NCBI GenBank assembly: GCA_030651305.1
Contig: JAUSCI010000022.1
Span: forward strand, 1-64,000
Source: Sulfuritalea sp.
Lineage (GTDB): Bacteria > Pseudomonadota > Gammaproteobacteria > Burkholderiales > Rhodocyclaceae
Direction: 5' to 3'
Length of the DNA stretch: 64,000 nucleotides
In this document: piece after piece, positions 1 to 10,861 of the stretch
How positions within the stretch are numbered: the stretch's first letter is position 1
Layout: each line of letters starts with the position of its first letter
The notes under the pieces: generated by a model
Databases searched by the model: none
What the model was told of the DNA's origin: nothing
Seen by the model: only the letters and a program-made list of their open reading frames with translations
Translations under genes and position numbers: made by a program

Positions 1-62
1 CCTTCGTACGCTTCTTCGAATCTCATCTTCCGAACCTCCTGTAGCAGTTCCGACCGTCTCAT
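1..62 (-). CDS. Partial ISNCY-like transposase (N-terminus only)
   Basis: The minus strand from 62 reads MRRSELLQEVRKMRFEEAYE and runs off the window edge. From memory, this N-terminus is typical of the ISNCY-type transposases common in betaproteobacteria, where it precedes a helix-turn-helix region that is not visible here. The ATG at 62 is preceded by a G-rich stretch (AAGGGGG) that can act as ribosome binding site. Only 20 codons are present, so whether the element is intact cannot be judged. The flanking repeats at 90-122 support an IS end lying just upstream of this gene. Confidence 0.6.
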   Translation of the reverse strand, partial: MRRSELLQEVRKMRFEEAYE

Positions 63-89
63 CTCGTACCCCCTTCGGGGCACTATGAC

Positions 90-122
90 AACCGGACAGA
101 TGTCGTGCTACAGAACCGGACA
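90..122. repeat. Two direct AACCGGACA repeats at the IS end
   Basis: The nonamer AACCGGACA occurs at 90-98 and again at 114-122, 24 bases apart, between the transposase start and the first chromosomal gene. Short repeats of this sort fit the terminal transposase-binding region of the insertion sequence whose gene begins at 62. The outer end of the element is probably near 122-125. No target duplication can be checked because the other end lies outside the window. Confidence 0.4.
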
Positions 123-263
123 ACTCATTAACTCGCAACATGTCATTCGATGGAAGTTGACAGGATAATTATTGCGGTGCAATATTTGCTGCGACGCAAC
201 AGGATGCGTGATCTAATTGCGCCGTGCTTGTCACCCCGACTCCATGCAATCAGAGGTTACTCA

Positions 264-443
264 ATGGAAACTCTATCCAGAATTCTTCTTGCTTTGGCCG
301 CTTCATGTTTTGCTGCCTGGGCGCTGCTGATCTCCCTCGACACCACGGACGACCTGAGGGTTGTTACGGGGACGCTTGCGATTGGCTTTGCGCTTGCGGC
401 GGCTTTCTTCCACAAGCGGAACGATTCCGGCGTTGTGGCTTGA
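264..443 (+). CDS. Small two-helix membrane protein, hypothetical
   Basis: A 59-residue protein begins METLSRILLALAASCF. It contains two hydrophobic stretches, about residues 4-21 and 29-46, separated by a short charged loop (DTTDD), and ends with a basic tail (HKRND). I chose the ATG at 264 because it is preceded by AGAGG and puts the first hydrophobic helix at the N-terminus. The frame is open further upstream, but that part has no such character. I do not recognise the family. It lies between the IS end and the GlcG-like gene. Confidence 0.4.
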   Translation: METLSRILLALAASCFAAWALLISLDTTDDLRVVTGTLAIGFALAAAFFHKRNDSGVVA

Positions 444-525
444 GCTGAGTGCAGCAGATTGGCTCGGGCGCGTCCTGCCGATCCACTAACTAGACAGGCC
501 ATTCCTGAAAAACCTGGAGCCACAT

Positions 526-909
526 ATGCTCACACTCGAAGACGCACTCCGCATTACCGTGGCGGCCCGCCGCGCGGCGACGGAAAACAACTGGAACGTG
601 GTCATTGCCGTCGTCGATGATGGCGGCCACCTGATTTCACTGGAGCGGATGGACGGCACACAGAAGGGCTCGGTGCGCGTCGCCGAGCAGAAGGCCAAGA
701 CCGCCATACTGTTCAAGCGGCCGACGAAAGCCTTCGAGGACATGGTATTGCAGGGGCGTCCGGTGATGATGACGATGCCTGACGCGATCTGTCTCGAAGG
801 CGGCTTGCCCCTGATCCGCGACGGCGTCTTTGTCGGTGCGATAGGTGTTTCCGGCGTCAAGTCGTCCGAGGACGGAATCGTTGCGGCGCAAGGCGCATTG
901 GCCTTGTGA
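526..909 (+). CDS. GlcG/HbpS family protein
   Basis: A 127-residue protein that matches the GlcG/HbpS (heme-degrading, DUF336) fold along its whole length. It opens with MLTLEDALRI, has the typical core VVIAVVDDGGHLISLERMDG near residues 26-45, and ends with the glycine-rich GVFVGAIGVSGVKSSEDG segment. Members bind heme, cobalamin or other small ligands or sit in glycolate and diol operons; the ligand here cannot be read from the sequence. No signal peptide is visible, so it is probably cytoplasmic. It stands alone, convergent with the glutaredoxin-like gene at 934. Confidence 0.85.
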   Translation: MLTLEDALRITVAARRAATENNWNVVIAVVDDGGHLISLERMDGTQKGSVRVAEQKAKTAILFKRPTKAFEDMVLQGRPVMMTMPDAICLEGGLPLIRDGVFVGAIGVSGVKSSEDGIVAAQGALAL

Positions 910-933
910 GCGCAGCGAGCCGCGCGTGCCTGC

Positions 934-1302
934 CTAATCGGCAATCATCCGGGCGAACTCCCCGCTGCTGATCAGGCGCTTCAGGTCGCCGGCGCCACCG
1001 ACCAGGCTGCCTTTGACAAACACCATGGGGAAGGTCGGCCAGCCGGTCCACATCTTGAGGGCATTGCGGCGCCGCCACTGGCGCAGGTAGCTTCCATACC
1101 CGAGGTACTGGTAGGGCGTGCCGAGCGCATCCAGCGCCTTGCGCGCCTGTTTCGGGAAGGGGTTTTGCGCCATGCCGACTACCACGACCTTGTTGGCGGC
1201 AATGGCAGCCTGCACTTCTTGCACGATGTCGGCATTGCTGTCCGTTATGGTCTGGCGGATGGCGGGATGAATATGGGCTTCGTCCAGCACGTTGCGGCTC
1301 AT
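934..1302 (-). CDS. Glutaredoxin-like protein without active-site cysteine
   Basis: A 122-residue protein with a thioredoxin-fold glutaredoxin domain from about residue 27. KVVVVGMAQNPFPK (38-51) corresponds to the first strand and active-site loop, and WPTFPMVFVKGSLVGG (88-103) carries the cis-proline and glycine-rich glutathione-binding segments. The loop that is CPYC or CGFS in true glutaredoxins reads AQNPFP here. The whole protein contains no cysteine, so thiol redox chemistry is excluded. A role in glutathione or Fe-S binding or a structural role is possible but unproven. It is a single gene, convergent with the GlcG-like gene. Confidence 0.75.
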   Translation of the reverse strand: MSRNVLDEAHIHPAIRQTITDSNADIVQEVQAAIAANKVVVVGMAQNPFPKQARKALDALGTPYQYLGYGSYLRQWRRRNALKMWTGWPTFPMVFVKGSLVGGAGDLKRLISSGEFARMIAD

Positions 1303-1368
1303 GTCGGGCTCCTTTGCTTTCAGGTTTATTGTTGCAATGATCGGGACGTTGCTGACCCGTGCGAGCGA

Positions 1369-2793
1369 TCAGGTAGTGTCGCCCAGATGTGAAATAGCGT
1401 TGGCATAGTAGTTGAGCGTTTCGATTTGCTCCGGCACCGGGCGGAACAGGCCGTCCTCTTCCAGCACGATGTGGCGCAGGGTGAGCATGCGCAGGCCGAC
1501 GCCGAAGGCATAGTCATGGTCGTGGCGCGGGATGTAGAGGTGCGCGCCGCGGGCCTCCAGTTCGCCCATCCAGGCATGGGCCGCGGCCTTCAGTTCGAGT
1601 TCGCTCAGGGCGCGCGACGGATCCCGCGCCAGGATGCCGGCCACCAACGAAACGGGCAGCACCGGAATGACGCTGCCGATGGCATCCATCAGTCGCGCGG
1701 CGATGATTCCCACCTGCTCACGGCGTTGCACGTCGTTCAGCGCGGGGAAATGCAGGCCGCGTTCGCGGGCATAGGCGCGCACCGAAAACGGCGTGCCGAA
1801 ATTGACGCAGGCATAGCCGAAGCGATGCCAGCCGCCCCTGAGTACTTGCCACAGGTTGTGCAGAAAGAATCCGGCAGTAATCGCCAGTCCGCGCAGGCGG
1901 CCCGGGCGCGGCGCCTGCGGGTGCAGCTTGAGCAACTGGCTGCGGTCTTCCAGCACGCGGTCGTAATTGAGACCGACCGGGATGAAGACCAGGTCGCGAC
2001 GGCCTTCCTCATCGCGTTCGTCAAAGGTCTTGAGCATGTAGTCGAGCAGGCCGAATTTCGGCGGCCGCAGGCGGCCATCGACGGTCAGCCCGCCCTCGGG
2101 AAACACCGCCTGGGTGACGCCGGCCTCGGAGGCCATCTGCACATAGCGGGAAAGCACGGTGCGGTACAGGGGATCGCCGGAATTGCGCCGCACGAAATAG
2201 GCGCCCATGGCCCGGATCAACTGTTGCAGCGGCCAGATGCGCGCCCACTCGCCGACCGCGAAGGAAAGCGTGGCGCGCTCGGCGGCGAGGAAGGCCACCA
2301 GCACGTAATCCATGTTGCTGCGATGATTGATGACGAAGACGATGGTCGATTTCGGATCGATCCGGGACAGGGCCGCCTCGTCCACGAAGCCGATGCGCAC
2401 CCGGTAGAGCGCCCGCGCCGCAGCGCGCGCCAGGGCATAGCCGATGCGGTAATAGACGTAGGCATTGAACGACGGCACGATCTCCCGCGCATAGCGGTCG
2501 ATGCGGCGCCAGACGTCGCCCAGCGCCTCGTTGCTGACCACCGCATGCGCCGCCGCCGCGGCCTGCACCTTGTGGTCATGGAACAGCCGGTCGATCAGCA
2601 CTTGGCGGCGGGTCAGCTTGAACGAAGGCAGCTCGATGTTGAGTCGCCCGCCGATCTGGCGAATGACCATCTTGATCCGGCGCCGGAAAAACCAGCGCAT
2701 GCCGGGTACCAGCAGCAGCACCAGCACTGCCCAGCCGGTAAATCCGGCCAGTATGACAAATGCCCAGAGCGGCACCGCCACGGTTGCGGTCAT
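1369..2793 (-). CDS. PlsB/PlsC-like glycerophospholipid acyltransferase
   Basis: A 474-residue protein. The N-terminus (about residues 8-32) is one hydrophobic anchor helix followed by an arginine-rich stretch. The acyltransferase motifs then appear in order: NHRSNMDYV (156-164, catalytic H157 and D162), AYFVRRNSGDPLYR (198-211, glycerol-phosphate-binding block), and FPEGGLTVDGRLRPPKFGLL starting at 231. The arrangement resembles the PlsB core rather than small PlsC proteins, but the protein is far shorter than the roughly 800-residue E. coli PlsB. It probably transfers acyl groups to glycerol-3-phosphate or a lysolipid at the inner membrane. A dedicated plsY lies at 15626, so this enzyme is an addition to that pathway. 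Confidence 0.8.
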   Translation of the reverse strand: MTATVAVPLWAFVILAGFTGWAVLVLLLVPGMRWFFRRRIKMVIRQIGGRLNIELPSFKLTRRQVLIDRLFHDHKVQAAAAAHAVVSNEALGDVWRRIDRYAREIVPSFNAYVYYRIGYALARAAARALYRVRIGFVDEAALSRIDPKSTIVFVINHRSNMDYVLVAFLAAERATLSFAVGEWARIWPLQQLIRAMGAYFVRRNSGDPLYRTVLSRYVQMASEAGVTQAVFPEGGLTVDGRLRPPKFGLLDYMLKTFDERDEEGRRDLVFIPVGLNYDRVLEDRSQLLKLHPQAPRPGRLRGLAITAGFFLHNLWQVLRGGWHRFGYACVNFGTPFSVRAYARERGLHFPALNDVQRREQVGIIAARLMDAIGSVIPVLPVSLVAGILARDPSRALSELELKAAAHAWMGELEARGAHLYIPRHDHDYAFGVGLRMLTLRHIVLEEDGLFRPVPEQIETLNYYANAISHLGDTT

Positions 2794-2918
2794 CGTGTGT
2801 CTCCTCCGCCTTGCCGGTTCGACGACCGATCCCGGGTCGAACCCGCGCCGCTTTTTCAGCGATCATAGCAGCCATGCATCGGGTGTTCCGTTCCCGATCC
2901 CGGGAGCCCGGCGGATCG

Positions 2919-3818
2919 CTACAAGCCCTGCCTCCACACCGGACGCAGCCCGGCTTCCTCCGGCATTGCGATGGCGGCCCGTATTTCGCCGAGCAGGCGC
3001 GGCTTTTCGGCGCCCAGGCTGCCTTTCAGCACCAGACGATTGGAGACGTGGTCGCTGCGGAATACCGTGCGCCGGAGTTCCAGTGCAGAGATGAAGGCCT
3101 CCATTTCGACGAACAGTTCGCGCTGATCGCAAGGCTGCCATTCGGGAAATCCGGCGCGAAAGCGCTCTTCTCCCTGCGGAAAACTCACCACCAGCGTGGC
3201 CAGGTATTCCGGCTGCGCGGTATTGGCCAGGCGCGCGGAATTCTCGGCGTGCTGCAATGAAAGTGTCTTGCCGCCGAGTCCGTTGAGGATCATCACCGAG
3301 CGCCGGATGCCTGCCTGTTGCAGCTTGTCCAGCGCTTCGCAGGTGCTGGCAAAGGTCTCGCCCTTGTTCACCTTCGCCAGCACCTCGTCGTCGCCGGATT
3401 CGGCGCCGACGTAGGCCATGGTCAGGCCTGCGGCCGCCAGCTCTTTCAATTCGTCAACGGACTTCTTGCGCAGGTTGCGCGGCAGGCAGTAGCTGGAGAT
3501 GCGGCGCACCGCCGGCAAATGCTCGCGGATTGCGCCGAGGATTTCGAGCAGGCGCCGGGTCGGCAGCACCAAGGCGTCGCCGTCGGCGAGAAACACGCGG
3601 CGGACGTCGTTGCCGAAACGCTCGCCGCAGCGGCGCAGGGTCTCCAGAGTTTCCGCCGCATCGCGGGCGCGAAATTTTTTCTGCGGGGCGGTGTACATCT
3701 CGCAGAAGCTGCATTGGTTCCACGAGCAGCCATCGGTCACGGGCAGGATCAGCGAGTCCGCCTCGCTGGGCGGGCGGAACACGGGATCGACATAGCGGAT
3801 GGGGAAGCCAGTGTTCAT
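2919..3818 (-). CDS. Radical SAM protein
   Basis: A 299-residue radical SAM enzyme. The cluster-binding motif DGCSWNQCSFCEMY (29-42) has cysteines 31, 36 and 39, spaced C-x4-C-x2-C rather than the textbook C-x3-C-x2-C; I recall the same spacing in a subset of HemN/YgiQ-like proteins. SAM-barrel features follow: VFLADGDAL, a GAESGDDEVLAKVNKGE segment, and VMILNGLGG. The ATG at 3818 was preferred to longer upstream frames because homologous sequence starts there (MNTGFPIRYVDPVF). The substrate is unknown. It is divergent from the exonuclease/GIY-YIG gene at 3928, and the 109-base gap should hold both promoters. Confidence 0.85.
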   Translation of the reverse strand: MNTGFPIRYVDPVFRPPSEADSLILPVTDGCSWNQCSFCEMYTAPQKKFRARDAAETLETLRRCGERFGNDVRRVFLADGDALVLPTRRLLEILGAIREHLPAVRRISSYCLPRNLRKKSVDELKELAAAGLTMAYVGAESGDDEVLAKVNKGETFASTCEALDKLQQAGIRRSVMILNGLGGKTLSLQHAENSARLANTAQPEYLATLVVSFPQGEERFRAGFPEWQPCDQRELFVEMEAFISALELRRTVFRSDHVSNRLVLKGSLGAEKPRLLGEIRAAIAMPEEAGLRPVWRQGL

Positions 3819-3927
3819 GTTGTCGATTATGTCACGGGCGTTTCGCCCGGGACGGTATCCCCTTGTGGGATATCGCGCCCCGCGCGCGGTATGATGCGTC
3901 GCGCTCCAAATCCCCCACGTCTGCCCC

Positions 3928-5304
3928 ATGCCCTTTCCCGCCCTGGTCTTTGTCGACCTTGAAACCACCGGTGCAACGGCTACGGCCGACCGCATCACCG
4001 AAATCGGCATCGTCGAGGTCGATGAGGAGGGCGTGCGCGAGTGGTCCTGTCTGGTCAACCCGGGCACGCCGATTTCCGGCTTCATCGAGCGCCTGACCGG
4101 GATTTCGAATGCGATGGTGGCTGACGCGCCCCCGTTCGAGGAGGTCGCCGCGGAAGTCAAGGCGCGTCTCGAAGGGCGGCTGTTCATCGCCCACAACGCG
4201 CGCTTCGACTATGGCTTCCTGAAGAACGAGTTCAAGCGCGCCGGCCATGATTTTCGCGCCACGGTGTTGTGCACCGTGAAGCTGTCGCGCAAGCTGTTTC
4301 CGCAGCATGTGCGGCACAATCTTGATAGCCTGATAGCGCGTCACGGCCTCACCGTCAGCAGTCGGCACCGGGCCCTCGGCGACGCCCGGTTGATCCACCA
4401 GTTCTGGGGTCGCTTGCAGGCCGAAGTGGAACCCGAACTGCTGGCGCAAACCGTGAAGGCGCTGACGGCGCGCCCGAGCCTGCCCACGAACCTTGATGCC
4501 GGGGTGGTCGATGATCTGCCGGAGGGCGCTGGCGTCTATCTCTTTTACGGCGAGAACGATCTGCCGCTGTATATCGGCAAGAGCAAGGAATTGAAGAAGC
4601 GCGTGCTGGCCCACTTCGCCGCAGATCACGTGGCGGCCAGGGAAATGGATCTGGCGCAGCAGGTGCGGCGCATCGAGTGCATCGAAACCGGCGGCGAGAT
4701 CGGCGCGCTGCTCAAGGAGGCGGCGCTGATCAAGCAATTGCAGCCGATCCACAACCGCCACCTGCGACGCAACGAGGAAGTCTGCTTCTGGCAACTCGTC
4801 GAAGCGCGTAGCGGCGAGTGGCGGCCCCAACTGGTGCTGGCGAGCGATCTCGATTACCGGCAGCAGGAGCACCTGTACGGTCCGTTCAAGACCGCCCGGG
4901 ACGCCAGGAAAAGCCTGACCGAACTGGCGAAGGAGCACGGGCTCTGCCATGCGCTGCTCGAACTGGAGAAAGTCAAACCGGGCAAGCCGTGCTTTGCGCA
5001 CCAGCTGCAGCAATGCCGGGGCGCCTGCGTCGGCAGGGAGCCGGTGTCCTTCCACAGTGCGCGCCTGATGGCGGCGCTGGGCCGCCAGCGACTGGAGCCC
5101 TGGCCCTTTGCGGGGCCGGCATGGATCAGGGAGGGCGACGAGGTGCACCTGATCGACCACTGGCGTCATCTCGGCACGGTGCGCAGCGAAGCGGACCTTC
5201 ATGCACTGCTGGACACGCAACCGCCCGTTTTCGACCGCGACAGCTATCGGATCCTGGTCAAGGCGCAGCAGCGGATGATGCAGCTGGCGGCGAGACGGCC
5301 TTAG
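3928..5304 (+). CDS. DnaQ-like 3'-5' exonuclease fused to GIY-YIG nuclease
   Basis: A 458-residue two-domain nuclease. Residues 1-165 form a DEDDh exonuclease: VDLETTG (9-15) supplies D10 and E12, HNARFD (89-94) the second acidic block, and HRALGDA (147-153) the catalytic His and Asp. Residues about 198-290 form a UvrC/Cho-type GIY-YIG domain with GVYLFYGE (202-209) and LYIGKSKELKKR (214-225). The C-terminal 170 residues lack obvious UvrC domains but contain a small cysteine group near QQCRGACVG. Such fusions are usually annotated as epsilon-like or excinuclease Cho-like proteins, and a repair role is inferred. The last 4 bases overlap the patatin gene on the opposite strand. Confidence 0.9.
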   Translation: MPFPALVFVDLETTGATATADRITEIGIVEVDEEGVREWSCLVNPGTPISGFIERLTGISNAMVADAPPFEEVAAEVKARLEGRLFIAHNARFDYGFLKNEFKRAGHDFRATVLCTVKLSRKLFPQHVRHNLDSLIARHGLTVSSRHRALGDARLIHQFWGRLQAEVEPELLAQTVKALTARPSLPTNLDAGVVDDLPEGAGVYLFYGENDLPLYIGKSKELKKRVLAHFAADHVAAREMDLAQQVRRIECIETGGEIGALLKEAALIKQLQPIHNRHLRRNEEVCFWQLVEARSGEWRPQLVLASDLDYRQQEHLYGPFKTARDARKSLTELAKEHGLCHALLELEKVKPGKPCFAHQLQQCRGACVGREPVSFHSARLMAALGRQRLEPWPFAGPAWIREGDEVHLIDHWRHLGTVRSEADLHALLDTQPPVFDRDSYRILVKAQQRMMQLAARRP

Positions 5305-6209
5305 CGCGCTTCGGCGACAGACTTGGCGCGCAGACGCGCCAAACGATCCTTGATGTCTGCCATGGCGGCAGCGGCGGCTTTTTCGCCTTCGAGCACGGCG
5401 CGGTGGCGACCGGCGAAATCCGTGGCGGGCAACTCGGCGGTGATCGGGCGAATCACGATGTCCGCCTCCGCTTTTTCATAGCGACCGATTGACTGACCCA
5501 TGATGGCGAAAGTTTGTAGCAGCACGTCGAGCGTGCTCGAGGTGCGGGCGTCGCGCGGATTGACCGAGATGTCCACCGCAATCACGAAGTTGGCGCCGAG
5601 GCTGCGTGCGGCGCGTACCGGTATCGGGCTGACCAGGCCGCCATCGACATATTCGTGGCCGTTGATGCTCACCGGCTGGAACACGCCGGGTACGGCGGAC
5701 GAGGCGCGTACCGCCATGCCGGTGTTGCCGGTGCGAAACAGGACGGATTCGCCGCTCTTCAAGTCCGTGGCGACGACGGCAAAAGTGCGCGGAAGTTTTT
5801 CCAGGGGCCGGTTGCCGACGGCGCGATTGACGAAGTTCTGCAGCGCTTCGCCCTTGAATACGCCGCGATCCGGCAGGGACCAGTCGCCGATCTGGCCGGC
5901 GTCCATGTCCAGTGCTATCTTCTGCAATTCGAAGCCGGAAAGCCCGGAAGCATAAAGGGCGCCGACCACGGCGCCGGCACTGGTGCCGACCACGAGGTCC
6001 GGTACGATGCCCTGCGCTTCGAGCGCCTTGATTACGCCTATGTGGGCGAAGCCGCGCGCCGCGCCGCCGCCCAGGGCAAGGCCGATCTTTATGGGCACTG
6101 GCGTCGGCGGTGGCGCCGGCTTTTCGCCCAGCAGCGTGCAACCGGGCAGGAACGCGACGACCAGGATGGCGAGCAGGAGGCGGGAATCGGCAAACATGAC
6201 GGCCCGCAA
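5301..6209 (-). CDS. Patatin-like phospholipase, RssA-type lipoprotein
   Basis: A 302-residue protein with an N-terminal lipoprotein signal (LLLAILVVAFLPGC; lipid attachment on the Cys), so it is membrane-anchored and faces the periplasm. The patatin signatures are complete: oxyanion loop GGGAARGF, nucleophile elbow GTSAG, and DGG of the Ser-Asp dyad in YVDGGLVSP. It is probably a lipid acyl hydrolase. A second ATG four codons in could also be the start. It overlaps the nuclease gene tail-to-tail by 4 bases and lies upstream of no other gene on its strand. Confidence 0.9.
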   Translation of the reverse strand: MRAVMFADSRLLLAILVVAFLPGCTLLGEKPAPPPTPVPIKIGLALGGGAARGFAHIGVIKALEAQGIVPDLVVGTSAGAVVGALYASGLSGFELQKIALDMDAGQIGDWSLPDRGVFKGEALQNFVNRAVGNRPLEKLPRTFAVVATDLKSGESVLFRTGNTGMAVRASSAVPGVFQPVSINGHEYVDGGLVSPIPVRAARSLGANFVIAVDISVNPRDARTSSTLDVLLQTFAIMGQSIGRYEKAEADIVIRPITAELPATDFAGRHRAVLEGEKAAAAAMADIKDRLARLRAKSVAEAR

Positions 6210-6236
6210 GCTATGGGCGCCCGGAGTCAGTGACGC

Positions 6237-6536
6237 CTAGCTCGACGCGCCTGGTTTCCTGCCGGGGCTCTTGGGCGGAATGAATCCGGCCACCCGGCAG
6301 AGCACGGCTTCGATTTTCTCACCGTTGTTGAATCGGGTCACGCTGCACTTGGAGATCTCACCGCGCGCCGACAGGTCGGTAATGGAGCGGCGCACTTTTG
6401 CCAGAGAAAGCCCCGTCGCGGCGGCGATTTCCGAGTCGAAACGCTGACCGTTGTCTTTCAGGTATTGCATGATCTCTTGCATATCAGATGCTCCGCTTGA
6501 AGGTGAAAACATGGAATCCACCCCTTCATTCATCAA
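6237..6536 (-). CDS. Small winged-helix DNA-binding protein
   Basis: A protein of at most 99 residues. From about residue 18, MQEIMQYLKDNGQRFDSEIA to SITDLSARGEISKC, the helix-turn-helix plus wing pattern of FaeA/MarR-like mini-regulators is visible. The tail PPKSPGRKPG is basic and probably disordered. Internal starts at residue 9 or 19 are equally plausible and would begin directly at the HTH. No effector domain is present, so it is a DNA-binding or adaptor protein whose targets cannot be read from the sequence. Confidence 0.65.
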   Translation of the reverse strand: MMNEGVDSMFSPSSGASDMQEIMQYLKDNGQRFDSEIAAATGLSLAKVRRSITDLSARGEISKCSVTRFNNGEKIEAVLCRVAGFIPPKSPGRKPGASS

Positions 6537-6551
6537 AACAGCCTACCAAGT

Positions 6552-6577
6552 GCCTGCCATCGAAAACGACGGCAGGC
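6552..6577 (-). terminator. Hairpin downstream of tRNA gene
   Basis: GCCTGCCATCG and CGACGGCAGGC pair over 10 of 11 positions around an AAAA loop. It lies 38 bases beyond the 3' end of the tRNA on the minus strand and before the winged-helix gene. There is no good U-run, so it may be a processing signal or a weak terminator of the rpoD-tRNA transcript. Confidence 0.4.
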
Positions 6578-6614
6578 GATCGGCGGTCACTTTCTTACCC
6601 CGCCATCAACGTGC

Positions 6615-6690
6615 TGGTGGGCCCAGCGAGACTCGAACTCGCAACCAAAGGATTATGAGTCCTCTGCTCTAACCATTGAGCTACAGGCCC
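6615..6690 (-). tRNA. tRNA with CAU anticodon, probably tRNA-Ile2
   Basis: The minus strand folds as a complete 76-base tRNA with encoded CCA. It has acceptor GGGCCTG, D-arm TAGCTCAATGGTTAGAGC, an anticodon stem-loop with CTCATAA (anticodon CAU), and T-arm GTTCGAGTC. CAU may mean elongator Met or Ile2, where C34 is converted to lysidine by TilS. The anticodon stem (GAGGA/TCCTT) and the acceptor resemble, from memory, the Ile2 tRNA that follows rpoD in pseudomonads. It lies 51 bases downstream of rpoD on the same strand and is probably cotranscribed. Confidence 0.92.
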
Positions 6691-6741
6691 TTTGTGAATC
6701 TGCAACGGATCCCGTTGCTCTGGGCCGTTGGTACTGCGCGA

Positions 6742-8946
<2,205 letters not shown>

Positions 8947-9059
8947 GACTATCCTCGGCTAGAACGCGATTGCGGCGCTGTCTGTCATGGGAACGCCGCG
9001 ACGCGCGCGGACAGGCCAACTCAGCGCGCCGTGAAAGCGCTGGGGAACCACTAAGTATA

Positions 9060-10814
9060 TCACACAGGGCTGCCGGTCGTCGAGGACGCACCGGGGCGCT
9101 TTCTTGCCAGCAGTTCTGCCAGTCGTCGTCGCTCTTCCGGGCTCAAGCCCTGCCTGGCGCGCGCGGTCAGTTTCTCGATCTCGGCGGTAAGGGCCGTCTG
9201 CCGCAAGCGCACCACGGAATCGTTGAACATGGCTTCGAGGGCGGCGAAATCGACTTCTTCCACCATGTTTGCCGCGATGGCGGCGATCAGTGACTCGTGC
9301 GGCGTATCGCGGAAGAACTCCAGGAGCATGCCGAAACCGCTAGTGGGAAGCTCCCCGTGTTCGATGGCGTCGGCGATGGCGCTGAGCACCTCGCCCTCCA
9401 CCCGTTCACGATCGATCAGCTCCAACGGCAGGCGTGCTGCCCACTCCGGCTTGTGCAGCACGATTTGCAGCAGCTTGTATTCGACCGAAGAGGGCACTGG
9501 GCGCTGTTTCATCTGCGCCGGCGCGTAGCGGTTGCGCGCCAGCGGCTTGAGACCGCATTCCGCCTCGACTTCCGCCTGCGAGACTTGTGCGCGATGGGCA
9601 ATTTCCTTGGTCAGCTGGACTCGCAGTATCGGCGCGGTCATTTTCTGCAACAGGGGCTTCGCCTCATGCACCAGCTTGGCGCGACCTTCGGCCGTATTGG
9701 GATTGGTCTGCTTGACCAGTTCGCGCAGCAGAAATTCGCTCAGCCGGGTTGCGCTGCGGGTCTGCAGGACAAAGGCTTCCTTGCCATGCTCGCGGATGTA
9801 CTCGTCCGGGTCCTGGTTGCCCGGCATCTGGAGGATTTCGACGGTCTTGTTGTCGGCCAGGTGGCCCAGGCTCACTTCCATCGCGCGCCACGCGGCGCGA
9901 TCGCCTGCACTGTCGCGGTCGAAGCAGAAGACCACGCGGCTGGCCTGTTTCAGGAGTTTCTGCACGTTGGCGTCGGTCGCTGCCGTGCCGAGGGTCGCCA
10001 CCACGTTTTCGACCCCGCTCTGAACGAGGCCGACGACGTCCATGTAGCCTTCGACCACCAATACCGTGTCCTCTTCCTGGATGGCCTTGCGCGCCTGCGG
10101 GAGTCCGTAGAGTTCGCGTCCCTTCTCGAACAGCGGTGTTTCCGGCGAATTCAGGTACTTGGGCTCGCCTTCGCCGATCACCCGGCCGCCGAAACCAATC
10201 ACATTGCCGCGCTGGTCGAGGATGGGGAACATCACGCGGTCGCGGAAGCGGTCGTAGCGGCGGCCCTGTTCATTGACGATGACCAGGCCGCATTCGACCA
10301 GCGCCGGGTCGTTGTAATCGGAGAAGACCTGCTGCAGACCTTGCCAGCCGTCGGGGGCGTAGCCGAGAGCGAACCTGGCGGCGATTTCACCCGTCAGGCC
10401 GCGATGCTTGAGGTAATCGACGGCCTTCGGCGAAGTCTTCAACTGCTCGCGGTAGAACATCATGGCACGCGCCATCAACTCGGTCAGCGGTGCCTTCTTT
10501 GCCCGCTCGGCGCGGTTGCGTTCCTCGTGCGGGACCTGCAGGCCGGCAGACGAGGCCAGATCCTCGACCGCCTCGATGAAGCCGATGCCGGCATGCTGCA
10601 TCAGAAAGCCGATGGCGCTGCCATGCGCGCCGCAGCCGAAGCAGTGATAGAACTGCTTCGACGGGCTGACCGTGAAGGAGGGGGTTTTCTCGGAATGGAA
10701 CGGGCAGCAGGCGCTGTAGTTGGCGCCGGACTTGCGCAGCGGGACGTAGCGCTCGACCACATCGACGATGTCGATGCGGGCAAGCAGTTCCTGGACGAAG
10801 CTCTCTGGGATCAC
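9060..10814 (-). CDS. dnaG: DNA primase DnaG
   Basis: A 584-residue primase that makes RNA primers for replication. The N-terminal zinc-binding domain has CPFH (37-40) and CFGC (58-61). The TOPRIM core shows VVEGYMDVV and FCFDRDSAGDRAAWR, and a C-terminal DnaB-interaction domain follows. I chose the GTG at 10814 (VIPESFVQELLARID), because primases usually begin MIPxxF. An ATG 16 codons upstream would add an unconserved leader. It is the third gene of the rpsU operon, with a GC-rich hairpin at 10862-10882 just upstream. Confidence 0.97.
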   Translation of the reverse strand: MIPESFVQELLARIDIVDVVERYVPLRKSGANYSACCPFHSEKTPSFTVSPSKQFYHCFGCGAHGSAIGFLMQHAGIGFIEAVEDLASSAGLQVPHEERNRAERAKKAPLTELMARAMMFYREQLKTSPKAVDYLKHRGLTGEIAARFALGYAPDGWQGLQQVFSDYNDPALVECGLVIVNEQGRRYDRFRDRVMFPILDQRGNVIGFGGRVIGEGEPKYLNSPETPLFEKGRELYGLPQARKAIQEEDTVLVVEGYMDVVGLVQSGVENVVATLGTAATDANVQKLLKQASRVVFCFDRDSAGDRAAWRAMEVSLGHLADNKTVEILQMPGNQDPDEYIREHGKEAFVLQTRSATRLSEFLLRELVKQTNPNTAEGRAKLVHEAKPLLQKMTAPILRVQLTKEIAHRAQVSQAEVEAECGLKPLARNRYAPAQMKQRPVPSSVEYKLLQIVLHKPEWAARLPLELIDRERVEGEVLSAIADAIEHGELPTSGFGMLLEFFRDTPHESLIAAIAANMVEEVDFAALEAMFNDSVVRLRQTALTAEIEKLTARARQGLSPEERRRLAELLARKRPGASSTTGSPV

Positions 10815-10861
10815 AGGGCGATTATGTGCCTGGAAGCCGCGCAGCGGCGGAACCGGAGTCA

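Noticed and set aside
6702-6718. GCAACGG/CCGTTGC hairpin as a full rpoD terminator
   Set aside because: No U-tract follows on the minus strand and the tRNA lies immediately downstream, so it is more likely a processing structure.
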